Shown here piece by piece: positions 45,025-55,370 of a stretch of DNA of 64,000 bases. Source of the DNA: Lactiplantibacillus songbeiensis (GTDB taxonomy: Bacteria > Bacillota > Bacilli > Lactobacillales > Lactobacillaceae). Every line of letters begins with the position of its first letter. Within the stretch, counting starts at the first letter, position 1. The DNA lies in assembly GCF_005405125.1 (NCBI RefSeq), contig NZ_BJDL01000021.1, forward strand, positions 1 to 64,000, read 5' to 3'. The position numbers and the translations under genes were made by a program. The notes under the pieces were generated by a model, which was given only the letters and a program-made list of their open reading frames with translations, was not told the DNA's origin and did no database searches.

Positions 45025-45621
45025 ATTACTTTTGTTGGCTCTACCTAGCAAGTTGCTAATTAGTGAAGATGGGTCTTGCTATGAGCCCTAAGTTACTGAG
45101 AAAGTGGCGAGATGATTAGTTGCTAATACCAAGAGCTTATAGCACAATGCTAAGTAGCGGAATTTCCAAAATTAAATTTGTCTACAAATATGCATGTCCT
45201 ACTATGATAGCTTCAAATGGCGACTTTGCTATACGCAAGTATGGTCATCTAGGGCTGAGTAGCCTTTTACGACTGAAAATATATGCTGGAGCGGTCAATA
45301 ATATCACAAGCCATTTTCAAATGATAAGGCTGACTAAATACTAAATGAACCGATTATGTCACTCAGTTGAAATCAGTTTCAACAGTAACTAATTGTTATT
45401 GGCAATATTCCTATTTTACAGTGATTACCGATTTTGTAAAAGTGATAAATGAAATGCAAATTGACATATAATAAGTTGGATGACACGTATGTTCTAGCGT
45501 CAATCCGGATCACCCAGAACGGTCATCTTAAATCGAATGGTCACTTTAATGAACGCATCTACGCGATGAACTAGGGTATGCTAAAATGGAAGTTAAGAAC
45601 GGTTGTGGAGGTTGAGTCATA
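45025..45621. other. Intergenic region upstream of the FAD oxidoreductase
   Basis: About 600 bases with no gene I can support. A 74-codon frame at 45120-45344 starts with TTG, has no ribosome site and no family look. Just before 45622 there are AT-rich promoter-like boxes: TTGACATATAATAAG at about 45462 and TGCTAAAAT at about 45575. Confidence 0.4.
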
Positions 45622-46728
45622 ATGAAAAAGCAAGTAACGATTATTGGTAGTGGGATTGTCGGGGCAACCATTGCGTACTATTTAAGTGCAGATCCAACGT
45701 TAAGTGTGACTATTTATGATGAAGGTATTGGTCAGGCCACCAAAAACTCAGCGGGAATTATTTCACCTTGGTTGTCGAAACGCCGTAATCAGCGTTGGTA
45801 TCAATTAGTTAAGGCGGGTGCCGCGTTATATCCTGAAATCGTGGCAGACACGCAGATGGGGTATTCAGTCTATCAACAAGCTGGCACGATTGTGACCCGC
45901 AGTAACGCTGACGACCTACAAGCGTTGTATGATTTGGCGATTGAACGCCGCAAAGCTGCGCCTCAAATTGGTGAGATTGAAAAGTTGACTGCTACCGAAG
46001 TGCAACAACGGATTCCATTATTGACCAATCCGCAACCTGGTGTCTTTATTAGTGGCGGCGCGCGGGTCGATGGCGATAAATTTGCACATAACTTATTAAA
46101 GTATGCTGAAAAGCGCAACCTCGTCCGGCATAAGGGCAAGGTCACGCTTGGTGATCAAGGACAATTAATGACTTCGCATGGGCAGCAAAGTTACGATACA
46201 TTAATTTTAGCTGTAGGGGCTTGGTTGAAACCCATGTTATTGCCGATGCATATTGTCGCTAAGGTTCGTCCCCAAAAAGGCCAATTGATTGAATTACAGT
46301 TACCCGAAACTTGGGGTGATGATGTGCCAGTCTTAATGCCGGAAGGTGAACGGGACTTTATTCCCTTTACCCGTAGCAAGTTGGTTGTCGGCGCTACTCA
46401 TGAAAATGATCAGGGCTATGACTTACAAGTTTCTGACTTAGTTGAAGATGATTTGTTTGCCAGTGGCTACAAGCTTGACCAAAACTTAACGAAAGCACAG
46501 ATTAGTCAAGTTAAGGTTGGCACGCGCGCCTATACTGCTGACTTTGCACCATTCTTCGGGGCCTTACCAGATAATCCGCATATCCTCATGGCGAGCGGTT
46601 TGGGGTCATCTGGCTTAACGACCGGCCCAATGATTGGTAAACTATTAGCAGATTACGTCTTAACCGGTGCCCATGATTGGGACCAGTATCAGTTACCGAT
46701 TGAGACGTATTTAGAAGATGCTGATTAA
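45622..46728 (+). CDS. FAD-dependent amino acid oxidase/dehydrogenase-like protein
   Basis: A 368-residue DadA/ThiO-like oxidoreductase. The dinucleotide-binding start is VTIIGSGIVGATIAYYL; RPQKGQLIELQLP and the ASGLGSSGLTTGPMIGKLLADYV end are typical of the FAD-DAO family. The substrate is probably a D-amino acid, glycine or similar, but the sequence does not decide. GGAGGTTG lies upstream. Its last 4 bases overlap the end of the convergent RNase HI-like gene. Confidence 0.85.
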   Translation: MKKQVTIIGSGIVGATIAYYLSADPTLSVTIYDEGIGQATKNSAGIISPWLSKRRNQRWYQLVKAGAALYPEIVADTQMGYSVYQQAGTIVTRSNADDLQALYDLAIERRKAAPQIGEIEKLTATEVQQRIPLLTNPQPGVFISGGARVDGDKFAHNLLKYAEKRNLVRHKGKVTLGDQGQLMTSHGQQSYDTLILAVGAWLKPMLLPMHIVAKVRPQKGQLIELQLPETWGDDVPVLMPEGERDFIPFTRSKLVVGATHENDQGYDLQVSDLVEDDLFASGYKLDQNLTKAQISQVKVGTRAYTADFAPFFGALPDNPHILMASGLGSSGLTTGPMIGKLLADYVLTGAHDWDQYQLPIETYLEDAD

Positions 46729-47111
46729 AGTTTTAGATGCAAGCCTTGTTGGGCCAGTTGATGAGCACCGTGGTTCTCACTTTCCGGGATCCATTGTGTA
46801 ATTACCACTTGGCATTGGTCTTGTAGGTGTAAAAGTGTTTGTAATTCAACGTTAAAATTTTTGCTATAAGCTTTACTGACACTTTCGGCGACAACTTGGC
46901 TGTCAGTAAAGAAGAAGACGGATTGACCGGGGCCAAACGTATCGAGCAGCGTTTTAAAGCCAGCGATGGCTGCTAAAAATTCGGCGGTATGATTATCGCC
47001 AACGGGTAACGGTTGTTTATATTGGTGTTGTCGGCCTTGGTCGATCAGTAAAATACCCGCGGCGCTCCGTTTAGTTAGGGGTTCCGTCGCGGCGTCAGTA
47101 TATAATTGCAT
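46725..47111 (-). CDS. RNase HI family protein
   Basis: A 128-residue protein with the RNase H fold. Likely catalytic acids are Asp6 (LYTDAAT), Glu44 (HTAEFLAAIAG), Asp69 (FFTDSQVV) and a late His/Asp in ENHGAHQLA, where the usual second Asp is not obvious. It may cut RNA in RNA-DNA hybrids, or act more like the short YpdQ/Rnhx proteins. Divergent from ebsA. Confidence 0.75.
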   Translation of the reverse strand: MQLYTDAATEPLTKRSAAGILLIDQGRQHQYKQPLPVGDNHTAEFLAAIAGFKTLLDTFGPGQSVFFFTDSQVVAESVSKAYSKNFNVELQTLLHLQDQCQVVITQWIPESENHGAHQLAQQGLHLKL

Positions 47112-47146
47112 TTTAGTTTCACTCCATTTGAAAGGAATTTGGTCAC

Positions 47147-47536
47147 ATGAGTAACTCTAAGCATACCTTTAAGTATCAACCAAATCTATTATCTAGTCTA
47201 ATTGTCTGGTCGTGGACCTTACTCGTGTTAATGGTCGGCATTATTTGGTGGCTCGAAATCTTAACCTTTAAATGGCCATTAGTCTTAATTGCAGTTTTAT
47301 TTATCGCGTTAGTTGCCGTTCAGATTAGTTTACGACGCGTGTCGATTGACCGCAATTTGTTGATTTTTAGTACCGTCTTTAACCGCTCTTGGCTAGTCAT
47401 TCCACGTGACCAGCTAGAAAGTATCACGGCTATTCGTGGCGGCGTGGCCGTTCAAGTGGATCGCAATCGTTATCAGTTCTTAATGACGAAGAAAAGTCGC
47501 CAAGCGTTGATTGAATTGGCTCAGTTAGATAAATAA
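47147..47536 (+). CDS. EbsA-family membrane protein
   Basis: A 129-residue protein with two N-terminal membrane segments (about residues 17-60) and a small PH-like cytoplasmic domain (RVSIDRNLLIFSTVFNRSWLVI, then the YQFLMTKKSRQALIELAQL end). The pattern fits EbsA, known next to an RNase H-like gene in enterococci. Function unknown. Confidence 0.72.
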   Translation: MSNSKHTFKYQPNLLSSLIVWSWTLLVLMVGIIWWLEILTFKWPLVLIAVLFIALVAVQISLRRVSIDRNLLIFSTVFNRSWLVIPRDQLESITAIRGGVAVQVDRNRYQFLMTKKSRQALIELAQLDK

Positions 47537-47631
47537 CCGAACTTTGTTGATAATAAGAGAATTAATTGTTCATGTTTTAGTGATGAACAGGTATACTGTA
47601 ACTATTATAACTAAAGGGGCGTCAGAGATTA

Positions 47632-49287
47632 ATGAAAGACATTGAAATCGCACAACAGGTCACACCAAAACCAATTACTGAAGTTGCGGCCAAGGCCGGC
47701 TTAACTGCGGCTGAGATTGACCAATATGGTAGTGCCAAGGCTAAGCTTAAGTTGCCATTGCCAGTTAAAGATACCAAACGTAAATTAATTTTAGTGACGT
47801 CGATTAACCCCACGCCCGCGGGTGAAGGTAAGTCGACGGTCACGATTGGCTTAGGCGATGCCTTGACCAAGCTTGGTAAGTCAACCATGATTGCTTTGCG
47901 GGAACCGTCATTGGGCCCAGTTATGGGGATGAAAGGCGGTGCCACGGGTGGTGGTTATTCGCAAGTTATTCCAATGGAAGATATTAATTTACACTTTACC
48001 GGTGATATGCATGCCTTAACCGCGGCTAACAACACGTTAGCGGCGTTAATTGATAATCATATTCAACAAGGTAACGCGTTAGGTATTGATCAACGTCGGA
48101 TTCAATGGAAACGGACGTTAGATATCAATGACCGAGCACTACGCCATACCGTGATTGGCCTTGGTGGACCAACCTCTGGCGTGCCCCGGGAAGATGGCTT
48201 CGACATTACGGTGGCCAGTGAACTGATGGCGATTCTGTGTCTTTCAGAAAATATCGCTGACTTAAAACAGCGGATTAATCGGATTGTGATTGGGTATACC
48301 CATGATCGCCAACCGGTAACGGTCGCTGATCTACAAGTGGGTGGCGCAATTACGTTGCTGTTAAAAGATGCATTGCGGCCAAACTTAGTTCAAACTTTAG
48401 CCCATACACCAGCGATGGTACACGGGGGTCCCTTTGCTAATATCGCGCATGGTTGTAACAGTGTGTTGGCGACACAAGCCGGTTTGAACTTAGCCGACTA
48501 TACGGTGACCGAAGCCGGCTTTGGGGCCGACCTTGGTGGTGAAAAGTTCATGGATATTAACGTGCCTGCCGTGGGCCAAGCGCCTGATGCGGTTGTGATT
48601 GTCGCAACGATTCGTGCTTTGAAGATGCATGGTGGCGTGGCTCTGGCTGATCTGGGCGAAGAAAATGTGGCGGCCTTGCAACAAGGCGCGGCTAACTTAG
48701 GTCATCATATTCATGCGATGCAACAATATGGCGTCCCCGTAGTCGTCGCAATTAATGAATTTACGGCTGATACCGATGCTGAAATCAAGGCGGTTAAAGC
48801 TTACTGTGCCGAACAAGGCGTTGAAGCGGTATTAGCTGATGTTTGGGGTCAAGGTGGTGCCGGGGCAACGGATTTAGCGGAAGTCGTTGTTAAGTTGGCC
48901 GATCAGCCGAGTGAATTCACCCCGTTATATACAACGACTGATAGTATTGAAGACAAAGTCAAAACGATTGTGACCAAGATTTATGGTGGCGCTCAGGTAG
49001 AATACTCCGGCAAGGCCAAACGCCAATTACGAGCTTTTGCCAAACGCGGCTGGGATCAATTGCCAATCTGTATGGCTAAAACGCAATACTCATTGAGCGA
49101 TAACCCCAAATTACTTGGTGCACCAACCGGGTTTACGATCAATGTTCGTGAATTCGTCCCTAAGTTGGGGGCCGGCTTTATCGTAGCCCTGACTGGAAAC
49201 GTCTTAACGATGCCTGGTCTACCAAAACATCCAGCTGCCTTGGATATGGATATTAGCGACGATGGTAAAATTTCAGGTTTATTCTAA
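47632..49287 (+). CDS. fhs: Formate-tetrahydrofolate ligase
   Basis: ATP-dependent enzyme that makes 10-formyl-THF from formate, for purine and formyl-Met synthesis. The 551 residues are normal for the family: the NTPase loop [19 protein letters not shown] (about residue 64), [21 protein letters not shown] in part, and [17 protein letters not shown] (about 280). AAAGGGG precedes the ATG. Single gene with its own terminator. Confidence 0.96.
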   Translation: MKDIEIAQQVTPKPITEVAAKAGLTAAEIDQYGSAKAKLKLPLPVKDTKRKLILVTSINPTPAGEGKSTVTIGLGDALTKLGKSTMIALREPSLGPVMGMKGGATGGGYSQVIPMEDINLHFTGDMHALTAANNTLAALIDNHIQQGNALGIDQRRIQWKRTLDINDRALRHTVIGLGGPTSGVPREDGFDITVASELMAILCLSENIADLKQRINRIVIGYTHDRQPVTVADLQVGGAITLLLKDALRPNLVQTLAHTPAMVHGGPFANIAHGCNSVLATQAGLNLADYTVTEAGFGADLGGEKFMDINVPAVGQAPDAVVIVATIRALKMHGGVALADLGEENVAALQQGAANLGHHIHAMQQYGVPVVVAINEFTADTDAEIKAVKAYCAEQGVEAVLADVWGQGGAGATDLAEVVVKLADQPSEFTPLYTTTDSIEDKVKTIVTKIYGGAQVEYSGKAKRQLRAFAKRGWDQLPICMAKTQYSLSDNPKLLGAPTGFTINVREFVPKLGAGFIVALTGNVLTMPGLPKHPAALDMDISDDGKISGLF

Positions 49288-49302
49288 CGTTAAATAAGTG
49301 GT

Positions 49303-49351
49303 ACTGAGCAGTGATACCAGGGTGAATGCCCGGTATTGACTGCTCAGTTTT
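49303..49351 (+). terminator. fhs terminator
   Basis: ACTGAGCAGT/ACTGCTCAGT with an inner GATACC/GGTATT stem, then TTTT. Confidence 0.85.
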
Positions 49352-49451
49352 GCGCTTATAGGTAAAAAGCGGATATTTGCCGCTGGACCCTGCACAGGCG
49401 GGCTTCTTTTGGTATAATTAAACAAGTTTAGCAGATTGTGAGGAGCAGAAT

Positions 49452-49901
49452 ATGTGGATTTATTGGGTTTTAATGTTCGTCTTGGTCGTTGCTGATCAAG
49501 TTATCAAATCAGCGATTGTGAATCATATCGCACTCGGGGCTAGCCAAACGGTGGTACCCGGGCTATTATCGTTAACTAATTTGCATAATGATGGGGCTGC
49601 TTGGAGCATCTTGCAAGGAAAAATGGGCTTTTTCTATCTCATCTCAATCGTAGCTTTGGGGGTCATGGTGTACTTATTATGGCGGTTACGGACGCATCGG
49701 CTGTATGAGTTTGGAATTGTCTTTATGATTGCCGGGACTTTAGGCAACTTTATCGATCGGATTCGAATTGGCTATGTCGTTGATATGTTCCAATTAGATT
49801 TTATCAATTTTCCAATTTTTAATTTTGCAGATACTTGTTTAACGGTCGGGGTCATTTTAGTGTTGATCGCCGTTTTACGAGATGAGTCGTTTGACAAGTA
49901 A
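49452..49901 (+). CDS. lspA: Lipoprotein signal peptidase II
   Basis: Membrane aspartyl protease that cleaves the signal peptide of diacylglyceryl-modified lipoproteins. Four membrane segments; the catalytic aspartates are in GNFIDRIRIGYVVDM (about residue 99) and FNFADTCLTVG (about 127). The length, 149, is normal. GAGGAGC precedes the ATG and an extended -10 TGGTATAAT lies at 49410-49418. The rluD-like gene follows, the usual lspA-rluD order. Confidence 0.95.
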   Translation: MWIYWVLMFVLVVADQVIKSAIVNHIALGASQTVVPGLLSLTNLHNDGAAWSILQGKMGFFYLISIVALGVMVYLLWRLRTHRLYEFGIVFMIAGTLGNFIDRIRIGYVVDMFQLDFINFPIFNFADTCLTVGVILVLIAVLRDESFDK

Positions 49902-49917
49902 TTAAGGAGTGACGTTT

Positions 49918-50841
49918 TTGGCAGGAGCAACCGCCGAACAAAATTTTACGGTGAGTGAACAAGTTGGTCGGTTAGACAAGGTCTTGGCGAGCTTACAATC
50001 TATCTGGACACGCTCGCAAGTCGACAAGTTGATCAAAGACGGTCAAGTCACCGTTAATGGCGCTTTGCAACCTAGTAAATATAAGGTCAAAGCCGGCGAT
50101 GCGATTCAAGTCGCGCCACAAACGGTCAAGTCGATTGAACTGGTGCCGGAGAACATTCCATTAGATATCGTCTATGAAGATGATGACGTTATCGTAGTGA
50201 ATAAGCCGCAAGGGATGGTGGTTCATCCAGCACCGGGGCATCCGGATCAGACCTTGGTCAATGCCTTGCTGTATCACAGTCCGTTGTCAACGATTAATGG
50301 CGAGTTTCGACCAGGAATCGTGCATCGAATTGATAAGGACACGTCAGGTTTATTGATGGTTGCCAAGAATGACCGGGCCCACCGGTCGTTAGCGGCACAG
50401 CTCAAAGCCAAGACTAATTTGCGGGAGTACGTCGCGTTAGTCCATGGCGTAATCAAAGAAGAAACCGGGACAATCAATGCGCCGCTTGGCCGGTCACCTA
50501 AGGACCGTAAAAAACAAGCAATCGTGGCGGATGGTCGACCCGCAGTGACGCATTTTAAAGTATTGAAACGTTATTTGCACTATACCTTGATTAGTTGTCG
50601 GCTTGAAACTGGACGGACCCATCAGATCCGGGTCCATTTACAATCAATTGGGCATCCGTTAGTGGGTGACCCGCTATATGGGCCGAAGAAAACAATTAAA
50701 GGTCACGGTCAGTTTTTACATGCTAAGTTATTAGGGTTCAAGCACCCGGTGACTGGTGAAATGTTACAGTTTGAAGCGCCGTTACCGCCGATTTTTATCG
50801 CAACTTTGGCGAAGCTTGACAAAACTGACTTGAATCATTAA
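49918..50841 (+). CDS. RluA/RluD-family pseudouridine synthase
   Basis: Makes pseudouridine in 23S rRNA. The N-terminal S4 RNA-binding domain (about residues 10-70) leads to the catalytic motif HRIDKDTSGLLMVAKN (Asp near residue 137). The C-terminal GRTHQIRVHL block is present. The start is TTG at 49918, with AAGGAG 10 bases upstream; the GTG at 49909 is too close to it. The pyrR attenuator follows directly. Confidence 0.92.
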   Translation: MAGATAEQNFTVSEQVGRLDKVLASLQSIWTRSQVDKLIKDGQVTVNGALQPSKYKVKAGDAIQVAPQTVKSIELVPENIPLDIVYEDDDVIVVNKPQGMVVHPAPGHPDQTLVNALLYHSPLSTINGEFRPGIVHRIDKDTSGLLMVAKNDRAHRSLAAQLKAKTNLREYVALVHGVIKEETGTINAPLGRSPKDRKKQAIVADGRPAVTHFKVLKRYLHYTLISCRLETGRTHQIRVHLQSIGHPLVGDPLYGPKKTIKGHGQFLHAKLLGFKHPVTGEMLQFEAPLPPIFIATLAKLDKTDLNH

Positions 50842-50856
50842 TCTAACAGTAATGAG

Positions 50857-50952
50857 AGTCCTTTAATCCGGCCCAGAGAGACTGAAAGGCAACGTTAACC
50901 AACAACTTTCGTCGGCGGTCGTGACAGTTAATGTCCGACCGTCGTCTTTTTT
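50857..50952 (+). promoter_or_regulatory. PyrR-binding attenuator of the pyrR-CPS-like operon
   Basis: The RNA binding loop is at 50857-50894 with the core CCGGCCCAGAGAGACTGAAA-type sequence (ARUCC, GAGAGA, AAGG elements in the right order). It is followed by a GC-rich terminator (GTCGGCGGTCG at 50911-50921 pairing with CGACCGTCGTC at 50936-50946) and six T. This is the layout of pyr-operon attenuators: with UMP/UTP, PyrR stabilises the anti-antiterminator and transcription stops. The promoter is not clear; transcription may come from rluD. Confidence 0.85.
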
Positions 50953-50987
50953 GACTAGTGATAGGACCGAAAAGTCAATTCATTTAG

Positions 50988-51533
<546 letters not shown>

Positions 51534-51566
51534 AATTTTTATGTCAAAAAGTGAGAAGGGATCGAC

Positions 51567-52649
51567 ATGGCAGACCGCTATTTGATTCTTGAAGACGGCA
51601 GTGCCTACCTGGGTGAAGGTTTCGGGTCACCAGCGGTTTCAACTGGCGAAATCGTGTTTAATACTAGCATGACGGGCTATCAAGAAATTATTACAAATCA
51701 AATTTATCATAATCAAATTATTGCGTTTACCCAGCCGACAATTGGCAGTTACGGGATTAATCATGACAGCTATGAGTCAATCTTGCCGACAGTTAAAGGC
51801 GTGGTCGTGCGTGATGTCGCTAGCATCTCGACCAACCGGCAACGGCGCTGGTCACTGGACCAATATTTGAAGCAACAAAATATTCCAGGCATTAGCCATA
51901 TTGATACACGCCATTTAGCCAAACAGTTACGTGCCAGTGGGCCAATGAAAGCCAGCATCGTCGATGTCGCCGATGCCCATGCTTTTGACCAGCTAGGGGC
52001 AACCGTGTTGACGAACCAACAAGTTGCCGCGGTTGCGACCCCTAAGCCGTTTCCTAATCCGGGAACTGGCTTAAATGTAGTGGTCATTGACTTTGGACTG
52101 AAGCATGGTATTTTGCGTGAGCTTAGTAAACGGGCTTGCAACGTCACGGTCTTGCCTTATACGGCCACAACGGAAGAAATTATTAATTTAGATCCAGATG
52201 GAGTCATCTTATCAACGGGTCCTGGGAAGCCACAAGACTTGCCGGACAGCGTTTTAACGATGATTCAAAATATTCAAAATCGGATTCCATTATTTGCGAT
52301 TGGCTTAGGCCATGAATTATTTGCAATGGCCAATGGTGCGCAAATTATGAAGTTGTCGCCTGAACATCATGGCGCCAATCATCCGATTCGCGAAGTCATT
52401 ACCAATCAGATTATTTACGCCTCACAGGGGCAAGGCTTTGCCGTTGATCCCACGACGATTGATCGCAATAAGTTAATTACAACGTTTGTGGACTTGATTG
52501 ATGGGACTATTCAAGGGTTACGTTATCGGGACTTTCCGGCTTTTTCAGTGCAGTTCTTTCCCGATGGTGCCCCGGGTCCCACTGATGCTTTAGATGTCTT
52601 TGATGAATTTGTTGAATCGATGCAACAAGCAAGGGGGCCAGTCTGGTGA
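51567..52649 (+). CDS. Carbamoyl-phosphate synthase small-subunit-like protein, glutaminase residues lost
   Basis: A 360-residue CarA homologue with normal length and both domains: the N-terminal CPSase_sm region (YLILEDGSAYLGEGFG, FNTSMTGYQEIITN) and a class I glutamine amidotransferase-like C-terminal half. The active site is broken. The nucleophile motif GICLGHQ reads AIGLGHE (Gly246 for Cys), and the VQYHPE motif reads VQFFPD (Phe331 and Asp333 for His and Glu). GPGDP reads GPGKP, and the SQNHG motif reads SQGQG. It therefore should not release ammonia from glutamine. GAAGGGA precedes the ATG; the next gene overlaps by 4 bases. The frame is intact. Confidence 0.9.
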   Translation: MADRYLILEDGSAYLGEGFGSPAVSTGEIVFNTSMTGYQEIITNQIYHNQIIAFTQPTIGSYGINHDSYESILPTVKGVVVRDVASISTNRQRRWSLDQYLKQQNIPGISHIDTRHLAKQLRASGPMKASIVDVADAHAFDQLGATVLTNQQVAAVATPKPFPNPGTGLNVVVIDFGLKHGILRELSKRACNVTVLPYTATTEEIINLDPDGVILSTGPGKPQDLPDSVLTMIQNIQNRIPLFAIGLGHELFAMANGAQIMKLSPEHHGANHPIREVITNQIIYASQGQGFAVDPTTIDRNKLITTFVDLIDGTIQGLRYRDFPAFSVQFFPDGAPGPTDALDVFDEFVESMQQARGPVW

Positions 52650-55201
52650 ACAATTTACAAAAAGTATTAATCATCGGTGCTGGTCACAATGATATTGGTC
52701 GTGAAGGCCAGCATGATGCTGCAATTACGCAAATTGGTAGTGCCATTCGTAAGCTTGGGATTGCGGTCGTCTTAGTCGACAACAATCCATTTTCAGTGGC
52801 CGCTGAAAATAACTTTGCGGATAAAGTGTATATTGAACCCTTAACGGTGGGCGCGTTAACAAAGATTATTGCGACTGAACAACCTGATGGCCTGATTCCA
52901 TCGTTAGGTGGTATTCAACGGGTCAGCTTGATTCAAGCGCTGATTCGCAATAATGTCCTTAAAAATAATCAGGTGCAATTATTACAATGGGACGCTGAAA
53001 CGATTGATATGATTGTTAACCCAGCGCTCATGAGTAATCGGCTAAAGTCACTGGGTCAACCAGTGATTGCGTCACAAGTAGTGGCTAGTCAAGCGGAAGC
53101 CGATGAAGTGATGGCACACGTGGGTTTCCCAGTCATTGTCAAATCAGTGGCCCCGCGGATTGAAGCGAGTCGACAACTGTGTGAGGATGAAGAAGACTTT
53201 GTCCGGGCACTGACGATGGGCTTTAAGGTGTCAGCGACCAAGCAATGTATTGTTGAACAGAGTATTGTTGGCTATAAAGAAATTGAATTTATCGGTATGC
53301 GGGATGCTAAAGGAACCGCGTTATTGATCTCTGGGATGGAAAACTTTGATCCGGTTGGAATTCACTCAGCCGATTCGATCGTCTTTGCGCCGACGCAGAC
53401 GATTACTGATCAAGAGTACCAACAGTTCCGCCAAGCCACGTTAGAAATCATGCAAGCGTTGCATATCGTTGGCCCTTGTCATATGCAATTTGCGTTAGAT
53501 CCTGTTACACAACAATATTATGTGATTAAAGTTACCCCGTACTTCGATCGCGCGATGGCGATGGCTGCCCGGGCGACGGGCTATCCGTTAGCCACGATTG
53601 CGGCGAACTTGATGGTCGGTGTGAGCTTGTCAGAGGTCAAATTATCGAAGCGGTATCGTAAGCAGACGGCATTGATTGAACCGGTCTTGGATCATATTGT
53701 TTGCCGGATTCCCATCTGGCCGTTCAATGTGTTGAAGAAAGTTAGTCATCAATTGGATACCGTGATGGAATCCACCGGGTCCGTGATTGGTGTTGGTCGC
53801 TCAACCGAAGAAGCACTATTAAAAGGGTTGCGGGCCACTGATGAATCGCGGTATCACGTGATTGCTAATCAACCGCAACAATACTCAGAAGGTGAATTGA
53901 TTCAACGGTTGATTCACCCACAAGCTGGTCGGATGTTGGTCTTGCTGGAAGCCTTAAATCGGGGTTATCAGATTGACGAATTAGCAGAATTGACGAAGAT
54001 CGATGCGTTTTACTTTTATAAACTCAGCCATATTATTGAAATCGAACAAGCCTTGCGCGAGCATCCCTTTGATGTCCATGCGTTAGGCCGGGCGAAATAT
54101 TTCGGCTTTACCGATGAAGATGCGGCCGCGGCTTGGCAAACAGAACCAGCCAAGGTCAGTCACTTTGCAATCGAAAATGAGATTCACCCGACCTTTAAGG
54201 AAATCGAGCCAACTGCTGGTGAGTTTACTGAGCAAACAAATACTTATTATTCGACTTACGAGTACGATAATGAGAGTCAGCAGTTAGCTGGTCGGCGCGC
54301 GGTTGTCATTGGCAGTGGTCCGAACCGGATTGGGACGAATCATGGGAATGATTACTTGGTCTCACAATTGTTGTTTTACTTAAAAAAAGCCGATTATCAA
54401 CCGATTTTGATCAATGCTAACCCGAATAGTGTTGCGATGACACCGCAACTAGCGGCTAAGCGGTATGTTGAACCCAAGCAAGTCTCAGATATTTTGAACG
54501 TTTTGGCGATTGAAAATCCTGACGTTATCTTTACGACGTATCACGATGAACATTTAGGCCAGATATTAACCGATCTGGACTATCATGTGATTCAGATTGA
54601 TAATAGCCTACCACGCGAGCAGATTAAGACCAATGATCAGCCGGCCGTCGAAGTGATTACAGACGGTAAAGATGTTCAGATTTTTGGCATTAGTGAAATT
54701 ATTGCCGGCAATAACTTGCGGTCGAATGTGCGTGGCTCGATTGAAGTCTTTCCGATTCAAGACAAAGCTGAAAATAAGGCGATTGAAGCGTTATCCATTG
54801 AAATTAAGCATCGCGTTTTAAGCTATGGAACGCCGGGCGTATACACGGTGCGGTTAACGATTATTGATGAAGAGCTGCATTTGGCAACAATTGAGCCGAT
54901 GAGCTTGGCGATGATAGCGCTGATTAGTAAGGCCAGCGGGTCAAGTGTCACGCGACTATTGTTGCACGTTAAGTTAGGTGAGCCGCTCAGTCAAGTGATG
55001 TATGATTATCCCGACCTGGCTAAGTTGAAGCGAGTCTTCGTTCAAGCCAATACCTTTCCATACAATCAATTACAGATCTATGATGAAGCGGAAGTCACCG
55101 GTGAACCTGGTCATGCGACTGGGGCTGTGATTGCGTATGGGGCAACTTTACGAGCGGCGTTAGATGCGTTAAATGAGGGTAATGAGAGTACTGATTTTTA
55201 A
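52646..55201 (+). CDS. Carbamoyl-phosphate synthase large-subunit-like protein, shortened and degenerate
   Basis: An 851-residue CarB homologue against about 1060 usual. The first half aligns over its length, but the ATP-grasp loop VRPAxTxGGxGG reads VKSVAPRIEASR (about 165-176). GGCNVQFA reads GPCHMQFA (His for Asn). The metal/phosphate motif VIEVNPR reads VIKVTPY (Lys295, Thr297, Tyr299). The second half starts normally (VVIGSGPNRIGT, about 563) but lacks roughly 120 residues of its ATP-grasp part, then resumes. The C-terminal regulatory (MGS-like) domain is absent. GTG start overlaps the small-subunit stop. Catalysis is unlikely; binding of bicarbonate, nucleotide or a partner is possible. 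Confidence 0.88.
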   Translation: MNNLQKVLIIGAGHNDIGREGQHDAAITQIGSAIRKLGIAVVLVDNNPFSVAAENNFADKVYIEPLTVGALTKIIATEQPDGLIPSLGGIQRVSLIQALIRNNVLKNNQVQLLQWDAETIDMIVNPALMSNRLKSLGQPVIASQVVASQAEADEVMAHVGFPVIVKSVAPRIEASRQLCEDEEDFVRALTMGFKVSATKQCIVEQSIVGYKEIEFIGMRDAKGTALLISGMENFDPVGIHSADSIVFAPTQTITDQEYQQFRQATLEIMQALHIVGPCHMQFALDPVTQQYYVIKVTPYFDRAMAMAARATGYPLATIAANLMVGVSLSEVKLSKRYRKQTALIEPVLDHIVCRIPIWPFNVLKKVSHQLDTVMESTGSVIGVGRSTEEALLKGLRATDESRYHVIANQPQQYSEGELIQRLIHPQAGRMLVLLEALNRGYQIDELAELTKIDAFYFYKLSHIIEIEQALREHPFDVHALGRAKYFGFTDEDAAAAWQTEPAKVSHFAIENEIHPTFKEIEPTAGEFTEQTNTYYSTYEYDNESQQLAGRRAVVIGSGPNRIGTNHGNDYLVSQLLFYLKKADYQPILINANPNSVAMTPQLAAKRYVEPKQVSDILNVLAIENPDVIFTTYHDEHLGQILTDLDYHVIQIDNSLPREQIKTNDQPAVEVITDGKDVQIFGISEIIAGNNLRSNVRGSIEVFPIQDKAENKAIEALSIEIKHRVLSYGTPGVYTVRLTIIDEELHLATIEPMSLAMIALISKASGSSVTRLLLHVKLGEPLSQVMYDYPDLAKLKRVFVQANTFPYNQLQIYDEAEVTGEPGHATGAVIAYGATLRAALDALNEGNESTDF

Positions 55202-55206
55202 AAGTT

Positions 55207-55241
55207 AGACCTAATATCAAGTCGATGTTAGGTCTTTTTTT
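55207..55241 (+). terminator. Operon terminator after the CPS-like genes
   Basis: AGACCTAATATC/GATGTTAGGTCT 12-bp stem (one G-U), short loop, then seven T. Confidence 0.9.
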
Positions 55242-55370
55242 GTTGGTCAGGCTTGCCAAACCTAACAATAGTAGATATACTGCTAGTGTAAACAGTTAAG
55301 GGTATATTTATAAAATTATATTAGTAAATTAAATTACAATATAAAAGTTAGGCTAGAAGGAGCGTTAGAG

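Noticed and set aside
45120-45344. 74-codon plus-strand frame
   Set aside because: TTG start, no ribosome site, no family resemblance; judged chance.
47537-47631. Folate (THF) riboswitch ahead of fhs
   Set aside because: Only a short simple hairpin is present, without the conserved THF riboswitch core.
55250-55370. cre site ahead of the lectin gene (GTGTAAACAGTTAAG)
   Set aside because: Lacks the central CG and the 3' half; not a cre match.
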